Part shown: in pieces, positions 1 to 7,671 of the stretch
Position numbering within the stretch: position 1 is the first letter of the stretch
Layout: every line of letters starts with the position of its first letter
From: Flavobacteriaceae bacterium
GTDB lineage: Bacteria > Bacteroidota > Bacteroidia > Flavobacteriales > Flavobacteriaceae
Assembly: GCA_015489265.1 (NCBI GenBank)
Contig: WFZY01000367.1
Span: 1-17,355 of the forward strand
DNA length: 17,355 bases
Reading direction: 5' to 3'
Translations under genes and position numbers: made by a program
The notes under the pieces: model-generated
Databases searched by the model: none
Told to the model about the DNA's origin: nothing
What the model saw: only the letters and a program-made list of their open reading frames with translations

Positions 1-861
1 CTTAAGTCCGTTCACATTTTCAAAAGTTTTGATGATTTCCATGACCGAGCTGCCCCGTCCCGTCCCGATATTAAAGACTTCAAAATTGGCTTTTTGCCGG
101 TTATTGAGCAGGCGTTCGAGTGCTATAACATGTGATTCGGCTAAATCGACCACATGTATATAATCGCGAATGGCGGTGCCGTCGGGTGTCGGATAGTCAT
201 CGCCGAAAACGGACAATTCTTGACGAATACCGGCAGCAGTTTGCGTTACGAAAGGAACTAAATTTTGCGGTACCCCTAAAGGTAATTCACCGATATGCCC
301 GGTCGGATGTGCGCCAATAGGATTAAAATACCGCAAAGCAATGCTTTTAAATTCCGGATAGGCATTTGCCGTATCGCGAATGATTTCTTCACCTATTTGT
401 TTGGTATTGCCATAAGGCGACAAAGCCGGTTTGATCGGTGCCGCTTCGGTTATAGGCAAACTGTCGGGTTCACCGTAAACCGTACAGGACGAACTGAAAA
501 TAAAATTCCGGATTTCTTTCTCTTGCATCTGTTGTAAGACATAAATCAAGGTGTTGAGATTGTTTTCATAGTACAACAGTGGTTTTTGGACGCTTTCGCC
601 TACCGCTTTTGATGCGGCAAAATGAATAATACCTTTGATATCACTGTGCCGGTTAAAAAAATCTACGACTTTAGCTTTGTCCCGTAAATCTATGGCTTCA
701 AATTCGGGACGCATACCGGTAATTTGTGTAATGCCTTCCAATACACTGATATCCGAATTGGACAAATTGTCAATAATGACGACATCGTAGCCCTTTTCTT
801 GCAAAGCAACAACCGTATGAGAACCGATAAATCCCAGTCCGCCGGTAACTAATATTTTCAT
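1..861 (-). CDS. galE: UDP-glucose 4-epimerase (GalE), partial: C-terminus cut by the window edge
   Basis: This NAD-dependent short-chain-dehydrogenase-type epimerase interconverts UDP-glucose and UDP-galactose in the cytoplasm, supplying galactose units for surface polysaccharide and for the Leloir pathway. I read 287 codons from ATG at 861-859. The N-terminus MKILVTGGLGFIGSH carries the GxxGxxG Rossmann motif, followed by VVIIDNLSNS. The SSSCTVYGEP segment holds the family serine, and YGNTK places the catalytic Tyr/Lys pair at about Y150 and K154. The frame is still open at base 1. Full-length GalE is about 335-345 residues, so roughly 50 are missing. An in-frame ATG at 882 would add seven residues, but it lies almost on the predicted transcription start, so the 861 start is preferred. 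The gene is divergent from dnaN. The epimerase assignment is firm; exact sugar specificity is inferred. Confidence 0.95.
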   Translation of the reverse strand, partial: MKILVTGGLGFIGSHTVVALQEKGYDVVIIDNLSNSDISVLEGITQITGMRPEFEAIDLRDKAKVVDFFNRHSDIKGIIHFAASKAVGESVQKPLLYYENNLNTLIYVLQQMQEKEIRNFIFSSSCTVYGEPDSLPITEAAPIKPALSPYGNTKQIGEEIIRDTANAYPEFKSIALRYFNPIGAHPTGHIGELPLGVPQNLVPFVTQTAAGIRQELSVFGDDYPTPDGTAIRDYIHVVDLAESHVIALERLLNNRQKANFEVFNIGTGRGSSVMEIIKTFENVNGLK

Positions 862-883
862 ATGCTGATTTTCTATTTGCATA

Positions 884-891
884 CAAAAGTA
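884..891 (-). promoter_or_regulatory. Putative -7 element of the galE promoter
   Basis: The minus strand reads TACTTTTG, an exact match to the Bacteroidota -7 consensus TAnnTTTG. It lies 22 bp upstream of the chosen galE ATG and leaves a short A-rich leader. No convincing -33 TTG is seen. Together with the dnaN element, this makes 862-1032 a divergent promoter region. Confidence 0.55.
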
Positions 892-1004
892 AGGATAATT
901 GTTGATTTTAAATTCTATTTAATTTGGAAAACTTCAAGCCAACAAAATCTTACTAATTTCGTAATTATAAAATACTTTTCCGGTACAAACTAAAAAATAA
1001 TTTG

Positions 1005-1012
1005 TATTTTTG
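1005..1012 (+). promoter_or_regulatory. Putative -7 element of the dnaN promoter
   Basis: TATTTTTG is an exact match to TAnnTTTG and lies 20 bp before the dnaN ATG. The leader that follows is A-rich (run of A at about 1019-1025), which is usual for Bacteroidota, where Shine-Dalgarno motifs are weak. The -33 region is only T-rich (976-980). Confidence 0.55.
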
Positions 1013-1032
1013 TTTGAGAAAAAAATAAGATT

Positions 1033-2148
1033 ATGCAATTTTTAGTTTCGAGTGATGAATTGATCAAAAATTTACAAGCTTTAAGAAACGTTATCAACAA
1101 CAATAACACCATTCCCGTGTTAGATAATTTTTTGTTTGAGCTGAATAACAATACTTTAAAAATAACAGCTTCCGATTTGGAAACAACCATGACTGCTACA
1201 GTTCCGGTTGAATCCAATGAAAGCGCTTCTTTTTTATTGCCGGCACGTATGTTGGTCGATACGATCAAAGCTTTACCGGTTCAGCCGCTGACTTTTATGT
1301 TTAATGATGACAATACCATGAATATCATCAGCGAAACCGGAAAATACAGTTTTGCTTACACCGATGCCGAAGATTACCCCAGTCCGGTAGAAATGGAAGA
1401 AGCCGAAACTTTACAAATGCCCGGAAGTATCTTGGCGGATGCTGTCAGTAAGACGATTTTTGCTGCCGGAACGGATGATTTGCGACCGACTATGACCGGT
1501 GTGTTTTTTGAATTTTCACCCGAAAGTTTGAATTTCGTGGCAACCGATGCACACAAATTGGTCAAATATGAACGGCAAGACTTAAAAGCCGATTCGGAAA
1601 GTCATTTTATCGTTCCGAAAAAGCCTTTACAAATTTTAAAAAATTATATTGCCGGTACCGATGACGATGTTACCATATCCTATGACGACCGGAATGTCAG
1701 ATTTAATTTTGATAATATCCAATTGTTATCAAGACTGATTAACGGTAAATATCCAAATTATAATGCGGTTATTCCTACCGAAAACCCCAATGTCATGGTG
1801 GTTGATCGGCAAAACTTGCTCAATGTTGTCAAACGTGTTGATATTTTTGCCAGTAAAGCCACACACCTGATTCGTTTTGATATTGCCGGTTCGGAACTGA
1901 AAGTGTCTGCCGAAGATTTGGATTTCTCGAGCAAAGCCGAAGAACGCATGACTTGTAATTTTCAAGGCGATGATATGGCTATCGGGTTCAATTCCAAATT
2001 TTTAATAGAAATGCTGTCCAATCTTGATGCCGATGAAGTATCGGTCAATATGTCTTTGCCGAGCAAAGCGGCTTTAATTCATCCGGTTGACGGCATGGAA
2101 GAAGGCGAATTTGTAACTATGCTTGTGATGCCGTTGATGTTATCATAA
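1033..2148 (+). CDS. dnaN: DNA polymerase III subunit beta (sliding clamp)
   Basis: This is the ring-shaped processivity clamp that tethers DNA polymerase III to the template and recruits repair and ligation factors. The 371-residue length fits the family (about 365-375). Recognisable segments are MQFLVSSDELIKNLQALRNV, TIPVLDNFLF, ITASDLETTM, LRPTMTGVFFEF followed by FVATDAHKLV, and the C-terminal VDGMEEGEFVTMLVMPL. Three clamp domains lie at about 1-120, 125-245 and 250-371. The start is ATG 1033, just behind a TAnnTTTG box. No dnaA or DnaA-box cluster is visible, so nothing here marks a replication origin, in keeping with the dispersed dnaN of many Bacteroidota. It is the first gene of a likely transcript continuing into waaA. 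Confidence 0.97.
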   Translation: MQFLVSSDELIKNLQALRNVINNNNTIPVLDNFLFELNNNTLKITASDLETTMTATVPVESNESASFLLPARMLVDTIKALPVQPLTFMFNDDNTMNIISETGKYSFAYTDAEDYPSPVEMEEAETLQMPGSILADAVSKTIFAAGTDDLRPTMTGVFFEFSPESLNFVATDAHKLVKYERQDLKADSESHFIVPKKPLQILKNYIAGTDDDVTISYDDRNVRFNFDNIQLLSRLINGKYPNYNAVIPTENPNVMVVDRQNLLNVVKRVDIFASKATHLIRFDIAGSELKVSAEDLDFSSKAEERMTCNFQGDDMAIGFNSKFLIEMLSNLDADEVSVNMSLPSKAALIHPVDGMEEGEFVTMLVMPLMLS

Positions 2149-2177
2149 ACCACGAGCAATCGTTAAATGCATTGCTT

Positions 2178-3413
2178 TTGAAATATTTATACAATATATT
2201 GTTGCAAATTTCCGAAAAACTTTTAGAGCTTTTCGGAAATTTTTTTGGACAAAAAGTACGGTATTTCAAAGCCGGACAAAAACAAGTTTTTAAGCGGCTC
2301 AATACTTGTTTAAATCTCGGTAAAAAAACGATTTGGTTTCATGTATCATCGCTGGGCGAATATGAACAAGCTCTACCCGTTATAGAAAAAATAAAATCAC
2401 AATATATTGATTATCAAATACTTTTGACGTTTTTTTCACCTTCTGGCTATGAAGTGAGAAAAGATTCAACACCGGCAGACTGTGTCAGCTATTTACCCGT
2501 TGATACCCGAAAAAATGTACAAAAGTTTCTGAATTTGGTGCAACCTGAAGTGGTGTTTTTTGTCAAATATGATTTGTGGCCCAATTATTTACATGAACTA
2601 AAAAAACGAAAAATAACCACCTATTTGATTTCCGGATTATTTACCGAAAATCATCCTTTTTTTAAAGCATACAATCCATGGTTAAAAAAATCTTTGGGGG
2701 CTTTTACGCGTTTTTTTGTACAAGATGACAACAGCCGAAAAGTTTTGAACAAACAGGGCTTTGAGCGAGTTACGGTAACCGGTGATACCCGTTTTGACCG
2801 TGTTTTTCAAATTGCCCAAACGGCCGATTCTTATGATTTTGTCAAAAACTTTAAATATGACCGGATTTTACTCATAGCCGGCAGTACTTGGCCTAAAGAT
2901 GAAGATTTATTAGCACGCTATATAAATAACAGTCCTGCTGATTTTAAAACGATTATTGCCCCGCATGAAATAGATGATGAACATATTGCCAATATCGAAA
3001 AAAAATTACAAGTCCAATTTATTCGCTATTCCGAAATAAAACAAAATACCGACTTATCTGAGTATAAAGTACTGATATTGAATACGATTGGTATGCTCAA
3101 TAAAATTTATAAAGATGCCGATATCGTTTACATCGGTAACGGTTTCGGTAAAAGTATTCACAATATTCAAGAGCCGGCGGTTTTCGGCGTACCGATTATT
3201 ACCGGTCCGCATATCGAAAAGTTTAAAGAAGCTATAGATTTAAAAATTGCCGGTGGATTGGTAAGCATTAATAATTATACGGAATTAAAAAATGCTTTGG
3301 ATAGTTTGATTCAAAATCCCGAATTGCGAAAACAAAAAGCCGGTATTACCAAAACTTATGCTTTGCAAAATGTGGGTGCTACCGAAAAAATAATGACCCA
3401 TTTGAATTTATGA
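2178..3413 (+). CDS. waaA: 3-deoxy-D-manno-octulosonic acid (Kdo) transferase
   Basis: A GT-B fold inner-membrane-associated glycosyltransferase (WaaA/KdtA) that transfers Kdo from CMP-Kdo to the lipid A precursor, the first step of LPS core assembly. WHVSSLGEYE-type sequence (here FHVSSLGEYEQALPVI) carries the Glu expected to act as catalytic base. The C-terminal half has GNGFGKSIHNIQEPAVFG and ITGPHIEKFKEA, the typical nucleotide-binding region of the family. No ATG exists in this frame between the dnaN end and the conserved region. TTG at 2178 gives MKYLYNILLQ, which fits the usual KdtA N-terminus (MxFLYNI). TTG at 2172 would add two residues. The gap from dnaN is 29 bp and its stop overlaps the next gene (ATGA), so co-transcription is likely. 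Confidence 0.92.
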   Translation: MKYLYNILLQISEKLLELFGNFFGQKVRYFKAGQKQVFKRLNTCLNLGKKTIWFHVSSLGEYEQALPVIEKIKSQYIDYQILLTFFSPSGYEVRKDSTPADCVSYLPVDTRKNVQKFLNLVQPEVVFFVKYDLWPNYLHELKKRKITTYLISGLFTENHPFFKAYNPWLKKSLGAFTRFFVQDDNSRKVLNKQGFERVTVTGDTRFDRVFQIAQTADSYDFVKNFKYDRILLIAGSTWPKDEDLLARYINNSPADFKTIIAPHEIDDEHIANIEKKLQVQFIRYSEIKQNTDLSEYKVLILNTIGMLNKIYKDADIVYIGNGFGKSIHNIQEPAVFGVPIITGPHIEKFKEAIDLKIAGGLVSINNYTELKNALDSLIQNPELRKQKAGITKTYALQNVGATEKIMTHLNL

Positions 3414-3889
3414 CAAGTTTATATTTACACGGTTTAAACAGCGTTAATCAAAACAGACGCACAGATTGGTTACAACAATTCGGCAAACTGGTCAATCCCT
3501 TGTTGTCTTATCGCAATATTCCCGAAACCTTTCAATATTTAGAACAATTGGTGCAGAAACACCGCCCCGATGTCATCGTCGGTAGTAGTATGGGCGGGTA
3601 TTTCGGCTTTCATTTGGGTAATTATTACCGTATTCCGACCCTTTTGCTCAATCCGGCTTTGGTAATGACGCTTTTGGTGCGTCCTGATAATCGCTTACTA
3701 GTCGCAGATACCAAGCATACTATTAGCATAGGTAAATATGACACGGTAATTCGTCCGGACATAACACTTCAATTGTTAGAAGAATGGCAATTGCCATACC
3801 AAATTTTTGAGTACGAAACCGCGCACGAAACCCCTTATGAAGTTTTTGTCGATGTTGCCGAAAAATCGGGTTTGTTCATAAAAAAATAA
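3410..3889 (+). CDS. YqiA-like alpha/beta hydrolase (UPF0227-type esterase family)
   Basis: A small cytoplasmic alpha/beta hydrolase of 159 residues resembling E. coli YqiA, a family with esterase activity on acyl esters. It begins with SLYLHGLNS (oxyanion strand, like YLHGFNS in YqiA). The nucleophile elbow GSSMGGY places the catalytic Ser at residue 60. LLLNPAL matches the VVVNPAV strand of YqiA. The His is probably the one in ETAHETPYEVF near the C-terminus. It is somewhat shorter than E. coli YqiA (about 190 residues). The ATG overlaps the waaA stop by 4 nt, suggesting translational coupling, and only two bases separate it from the next gene. The true substrate is unknown; a link to lipid or LPS metabolism is only suggested by position. 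Confidence 0.75.
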   Translation: MTSLYLHGLNSVNQNRRTDWLQQFGKLVNPLLSYRNIPETFQYLEQLVQKHRPDVIVGSSMGGYFGFHLGNYYRIPTLLLNPALVMTLLVRPDNRLLVADTKHTISIGKYDTVIRPDITLQLLEEWQLPYQIFEYETAHETPYEVFVDVAEKSGLFIKK

Positions 3890-3891
3890 AA

Positions 3892-4455
3892 ATGTCAGCC
3901 AAAACCGTCATAGAACAAATGGGGACTGCTGCAAGAGTTAACAGATTACGCGCAGCCGACTATTTTTTAAACCATTCCGAAGAAATAAAAACATTGTTAC
4001 AATTAACTTTTGATCGGGAATATGCCTATCACCATAAAGCCGCGTGGGTAGTCGAATTTGTAGCTTTTAGACAACCGGATTTTATTGTAAAACATCTGGA
4101 CTTTTTTGTCAATTCATTGGCATTGCTAAAAAAAGATTCAGCCGTAAGACCCATTGCCAAAACGACACATTTAATAGTTCAAAAACATTTTTTAAAAAAA
4201 GGTGCCGGATTTCAACTTAATGCCGAACAAATTCAATTGATAATTGCCACTGCTTTTGATTGGTTGATAGATGATTACAGAGTCGCTTCCAAAGTACATG
4301 CCATGCAAATTATTTTTGAGTTGGGACAATTACCGACTGCTGAAGATTGGGTTATTCCGGAACTCAAAAATATTTTATCGGAAAACATTTCAAAACAAAC
4401 AGCCGGATACCGAAGTAGGGCAGAGAGAATTTTAAATAAACTGGATAAAGATTAA
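3892..4455 (+). CDS. Conserved-looking all-alpha (HEAT-like) protein of unknown function
   Basis: A 187-residue protein that I cannot assign to a function. It has no signal peptide or membrane segment and reads as a series of amphipathic helices, for example VNRLRAADYFLNH, KAAWVVEFVAFRQPD, LIIATAFDWLIDDYRVA and VHAMQIIFELGQL, with charged turns between them. That pattern suggests a HEAT/ARM-like helical repeat fold. The C-terminus (YRSRAERILNKLDKD) is basic and helical. The start ATG 3892 lies 2 bp after the previous stop, so it ends the dnaN-waaA-yqiA-like run. Short Flavobacteriia proteins of this sort are, from memory, sometimes named adenylosuccinate lyase in databases; I see no lyase signature here and would not carry that name over. 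Confidence 0.6.
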   Translation: MSAKTVIEQMGTAARVNRLRAADYFLNHSEEIKTLLQLTFDREYAYHHKAAWVVEFVAFRQPDFIVKHLDFFVNSLALLKKDSAVRPIAKTTHLIVQKHFLKKGAGFQLNAEQIQLIIATAFDWLIDDYRVASKVHAMQIIFELGQLPTAEDWVIPELKNILSENISKQTAGYRSRAERILNKLDKD

Positions 4456-4518
4456 TTTAAGATTCAGATTTTATGCAATACGATATTTTTGGTCGCTATT
4501 TTTTTTTCCAATAAAACC

Positions 4519-4568
4519 GGTCATTTCGACACATCCCCCAACGAAAGTTGGGGGAACACACAATGACC
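4519..4568. repeat. Two-tier palindrome with GAAA loop (REP-like intergenic hairpin)
   Basis: Inner arms CCCCCAAC (4535-4542) and GTTGGGGG (4547-4554) pair perfectly around a GAAA tetraloop. Outer arms GGTCATT (4519-4525) and AATGACC (4562-4568) pair perfectly outside an unpaired internal loop containing TTCGACA. There is no T-run after it, so it is not a standard intrinsic terminator. The left side (TCATTTCGACA) resembles short dispersed repeats seen between Flavobacteriia genes. It lies in the gap before pruA. Confidence 0.6.
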
Positions 4569-4723
4569 TACGTATTCCTCACTCCTCATTCCTCAATTCC
4601 TCAAATTTGAGGTAGAAATAAAGTATAAAGTAGAAAGCAAATATCAAAGAAGTTAATAGTCTATGAAGTAGAAAAAATCCTCAAATCCTCAATTAAAAAA
4701 CACTTAATCCCGTTTCTTTTTAT
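4569..4723. repeat. Short-word repeat tract upstream of pruA
   Basis: The stretch is built from recurring words: CCTCA appears repeatedly (about 4577-4610 and again at 4678-4692) and a purine-rich AAAGTA/GTAGAAA tract fills 4613-4675. ATAAAGTAGAAAGC (4625-4638) recurs exactly at 11086-11099, and CAAATCCTCAATTAA (4682-4696) recurs with one change at 11248-11262. No ORF or RNA gene is visible. It is probably a decayed dispersed repeat. Confidence 0.5.
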
Positions 4724-4731
4724 TAAATTTG
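4724..4731 (+). promoter_or_regulatory. Putative -7 element of the pruA promoter
   Basis: TAAATTTG matches TAnnTTTG exactly and lies 27 bp before ATG 4759. Because transcription would begin downstream of it, the TTG at 4729 (which would extend pruA by ten residues) lies inside the promoter and cannot be the start codon. Confidence 0.6.
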
Positions 4732-4758
4732 TTTCGCAATTATAAAAAGAATAAAATT

Positions 4759-6384
4759 ATGGCAACAGGATTTTTCAAAACAGATAAAGTTACTAACGAA
4801 CCGGTTTTATCTTATGCGCCGGGAACGCCCGAAAGAGAAGAAGTTTTAAAAGCTTACAAAGCGCTTTGGAATCAAAAAATTGAAGTGCCGTTATACATTG
4901 GCGGACAAGAAGTTTATACCGGCAAAACCAAAGATATCACACCGCCTCATGATCACCAACATGTGATTGGTTTTTATCACAAAGCGTCCAAAGACGATGT
5001 ACAAAAAGCCATAGAGTCGGCTTTGGCGGCTCGTGAAAAATGGGCCAATATGGCTTGGCAAGACCGTGTATCTATCTTTTTAAAAGCAGCCGATTTATTA
5101 AGCGGACCTTATCGTGCCAAAATGAATGCGATGACGATGATCGGTCAATCGAAAACGGTTTTTCAAGCCGAAATTGATGCCGTGGCGGAATTAGCGGATT
5201 TTTGGCGATTTAATGCGGCTTATTTACAAAAAATATATGCCGAACAACCCGAATCGTCACCGGGCGTTTGGAACCGCATGGAATACCGTCCACTCGAAGG
5301 TTTTGTCTATGCTGTTACACCGTTTAACTTTACGTCTATTGCCGGTAACTTGCCGACTTCGCCGGCTATGGCAGGTAATGTCGTGGTGTGGAAACCCTCA
5401 TCTACGCAGATGTATTCGGCTAAAATGATTATTGACATTTTGGAAGAAGCCGGATTGCCTGCCGGTGTCATTAATATGGTTGCCGGAAGCGCCACCATGA
5501 TTACCGAGCAAGTGCTAAGCAGCCCCGACTTTTCAGGTATTCATTTTACCGGTTCTACCGATGTATTCCAATATTTGTGGAAAAAAATCGGGGAAAATAT
5601 TGCCCAATATAAAACTTATCCGCGTATCGTGGGCGAAACCGGCGGTAAAGATTTTGTTTGGATGTATAAAGATGCCGACCCCAAAGCCGTAGCAACCGCA
5701 CTAACCCGTGGCGCTTTTGAATATCAAGGACAAAAATGTTCGGCGGCATCGCGCGCTTATATTCCCGAAAGTCAATGGCAAGCGGTTTTTGACGAGCTTA
5801 AAAAACAAACCGACAGCATCAAAATGGGCGATCCGGTTGATATGTCTAACTTTATGACGGCAGTCATCAGCAAAAGTGCATTTAACAAAATTACCGGTTA
5901 TATTGACGATGCTAAAAAAGCGAAAGAAGCCGAAGTGGTTATCGGTGGCGGTTATGACGACAGCAAAGGTTATTTTATAGAACCGACGGTTATTTTAACC
6001 ACCGACCCGCATTATGTGACTATGGAAGAAGAATTGTTCGGACCGGTTTTAACCGTTTATGTTTATAAAGATGATGATTGGCGCGACAGTTTGGAATTGG
6101 TAGATAAAACCTCACCTTACGGATTGACCGGCGCTATCTTTGCCAAAGACCGCAATGTTATAGCCGAAGCGAGCAAAAAATTGGAAAATGCCGCCGGTAA
6201 TTTCTATATCAACGACAAACCTACCGGTGCCGTGGTTAATCAACAACCCTTTGGTGGTGCTCGCGGTTCGGGAACCAATGATAAAGCCGGTAGTATGTGG
6301 AATTTAATCCGCTGGATGTCCGTGCGTTCTATCAAAGAAAATTTCAATCCGCCGACGGATTATCGTTATCCATTTATGGGATAA
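4759..6384 (+). CDS. pruA: L-glutamate gamma-semialdehyde (1-pyrroline-5-carboxylate) dehydrogenase
   Basis: An NAD-dependent aldehyde dehydrogenase of 541 residues that oxidises glutamate-gamma-semialdehyde to glutamate, the second step of proline breakdown, in the cytoplasm. Visible landmarks are the substrate-side segment VTPFNFTSIAGN, the NAD-binding FTGSTDVF, the general base Glu in GETGGKDF (E293), and the catalytic Cys in YQGQKCSAASR (C327). PYGLTGAIF and QQPFGGARGSGTNDK lie near the C-terminus. Length and the GQKCSA motif fit the monofunctional PruA type (about 540 residues) rather than the fused PutA. ATG 4759 was chosen because a -7 promoter box overlaps the longer TTG-initiated version. 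No proline dehydrogenase gene is adjacent. It is monocistronic, closed by the terminator at 6451. Confidence 0.95.
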   Translation: MATGFFKTDKVTNEPVLSYAPGTPEREEVLKAYKALWNQKIEVPLYIGGQEVYTGKTKDITPPHDHQHVIGFYHKASKDDVQKAIESALAAREKWANMAWQDRVSIFLKAADLLSGPYRAKMNAMTMIGQSKTVFQAEIDAVAELADFWRFNAAYLQKIYAEQPESSPGVWNRMEYRPLEGFVYAVTPFNFTSIAGNLPTSPAMAGNVVVWKPSSTQMYSAKMIIDILEEAGLPAGVINMVAGSATMITEQVLSSPDFSGIHFTGSTDVFQYLWKKIGENIAQYKTYPRIVGETGGKDFVWMYKDADPKAVATALTRGAFEYQGQKCSAASRAYIPESQWQAVFDELKKQTDSIKMGDPVDMSNFMTAVISKSAFNKITGYIDDAKKAKEAEVVIGGGYDDSKGYFIEPTVILTTDPHYVTMEEELFGPVLTVYVYKDDDWRDSLELVDKTSPYGLTGAIFAKDRNVIAEASKKLENAAGNFYINDKPTGAVVNQQPFGGARGSGTNDKAGSMWNLIRWMSVRSIKENFNPPTDYRYPFMG

Positions 6385-6450
6385 TGAGATGAGCAGAAAG
6401 TTTTTGGGACAAAAAACAGCATTAACTATCAAAATATAACAATCATTCCT

Positions 6451-6483
6451 AAAAAGTCCGTTCTGTTTTGAGCGGACTTTTTT
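6451..6483 (+). terminator. Rho-independent terminator after pruA
   Basis: Arms AAAAAGTCCGTTC (6451-6463) and GAGCGGACTTTTT (6470-6482) form a 13-bp stem with one G-U pair around a 6-nt loop, ending in a T-run. The A-rich 5' arm would allow some function on the opposite strand too. Confidence 0.85.
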
Positions 6484-6516
6484 CGTTGATGTAATATTAT
6501 TTTTCAAAAGATTTTA

Positions 6517-6524
6517 TAAATTTG
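6517..6524 (+). promoter_or_regulatory. Putative -7 element of the LRR-protein promoter
   Basis: TAAATTTG matches TAnnTTTG exactly, 22 bp upstream of ATG 6546 and just after the pruA terminator, so the LRR gene probably has its own transcript. Confidence 0.55.
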
Positions 6525-6545
6525 CAGTAACAATTATTTTTTATA

Positions 6546-7652
6546 ATGAAAACACTATTAATAACGATTCTTTTAGTTCTATTTTCCGGCTTTGTTTATT
6601 CCCAACAAACCTATGTACCTGATGACAATTTTGAAAATTATCTTGAAACACACGATGCTAATGGCAACACGGTTTCAGTGGGAGATGCTAACAGTTTAGG
6701 AAATGGTATAGCCAATGATGATTATGTACTAACTTCAAGAATTAGTACAGTTCATCAATTACATATACAAGGATTGAATATTACGGATTTAACCGGAATT
6801 GAAGATTTCCAAAATTTATATACTCTTGATTGTAATGATAATGATTTAACTACCTTAAATATTTCACAAAACACACATTTAATAAAGCTTGATTGTAGTT
6901 TTAATCAATTAACTGACTTAGATGTTACGCAAAATGTATTTTTACAATCATTCTCATGCTCGAATAATCAATTAACTTCTTTGGATGTTTCACAAAATCC
7001 AGATTTGATGCGTTTTTGGTGTAGTAATAATCAATTGACCGGTATAGATGTTTCAAATAATCTTGATTTGGAATGGTTTGTTTTTTCATATAATCAGTTG
7101 ACAGATATCGATGTCTCTCATAACATACACTTAGAGCTTTTAGCCTGTGAACACAATCAATTAACAAGTTTAAATGTTTCACAGTTGTACAATCTAGAAT
7201 GGTTAGAATGTTTTTCTAATCAGTTAACTGAATTAAGGATGAAAATTGGTAGTAGCCCTAATCTCACAACTTTTGATGCGACCTATAATCCCAATTTAAT
7301 TTGCGTATTTGTTGACAGCGCATGGTTTATGAACAATAATTGGCCTGCAGCTATTGATGCTACAGCAACATATGTAGAAACACAAGCAGAATGTGATGCC
7401 CTTAGAACAGACGAAGCCTTTAAAGAAACCATAAATGTTTATCCAAATCCAATTAATGAATATTTTAACATTCAAGCAGCTAGCGAATTAAGTATTAAAA
7501 GTATTAGCATTCAAAACATACAAGGACAAACCGTTTATAAAAGCAGCTTTGTTCCGCAAGTAAAATTGTCTAATTTTCCAACAGGAATGTACTTTTTAAG
7601 CATTAAAAACAAAAACGGTGATAAAGCGATGTTTAAGTTGCTTAAGAATTAA
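6546..7652 (+). CDS. Secreted leucine-rich-repeat protein with C-terminal T9SS sorting domain
   Basis: A 368-residue exported protein. Residues 1-19 (MKTLLITILLVLFSGFVYS) are a Sec signal peptide. After a leader region (about 20-75) come about seven leucine-rich repeats of 21 residues (about 85-235) with the pattern L..L.C..NQLT.LDVS.N, a form common in Bacteroidota surface proteins. The last about 75 residues (INVYPNPINEYFNIQ, IQNIQGQTVYKS, FPTGMYFLSI, FKLLKN) form a type A T9SS sorting domain, which directs transport across the outer membrane and usually surface attachment. The role is probably binding to a protein or other ligand; no enzyme domain is seen. Base composition appears more AT-rich than the flanking pruA, with fewer CCGG-type words, as is common in rapidly evolving or acquired surface genes. 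Confidence 0.88.
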   Translation: MKTLLITILLVLFSGFVYSQQTYVPDDNFENYLETHDANGNTVSVGDANSLGNGIANDDYVLTSRISTVHQLHIQGLNITDLTGIEDFQNLYTLDCNDNDLTTLNISQNTHLIKLDCSFNQLTDLDVTQNVFLQSFSCSNNQLTSLDVSQNPDLMRFWCSNNQLTGIDVSNNLDLEWFVFSYNQLTDIDVSHNIHLELLACEHNQLTSLNVSQLYNLEWLECFSNQLTELRMKIGSSPNLTTFDATYNPNLICVFVDSAWFMNNNWPAAIDATATYVETQAECDALRTDEAFKETINVYPNPINEYFNIQAASELSIKSISIQNIQGQTVYKSSFVPQVKLSNFPTGMYFLSIKNKNGDKAMFKLLKN

Positions 7653-7671
7653 CAAAAAGAAAATAAAAAAC

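Noticed and set aside
132..537. Plus-strand open frames of 62 and 80 codons
   Set aside because: They are antisense to the well-supported galE frame on the minus strand and have no recognisable protein features.
862..1032. Replication origin beside dnaN
   Set aside because: No dnaA gene and no cluster of TTATCCACA-like boxes is visible; dnaN is commonly away from the origin in this phylum.
4729..4758. TTG start giving pruA ten extra residues
   Set aside because: The TTG overlaps an exact -7 promoter box, and MATGFFKTDKV from ATG 4759 is a natural start.
6925..7182. Minus-strand 85-codon frame
   Set aside because: It is antisense to the LRR repeats; its periodicity only mirrors the 63-bp coding repeat.
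6796..7250. CRISPR-like periodic repeat
   Set aside because: The 63-bp periodicity is in frame, encodes leucine-rich repeats and has no conserved repeat/variable spacer structure.
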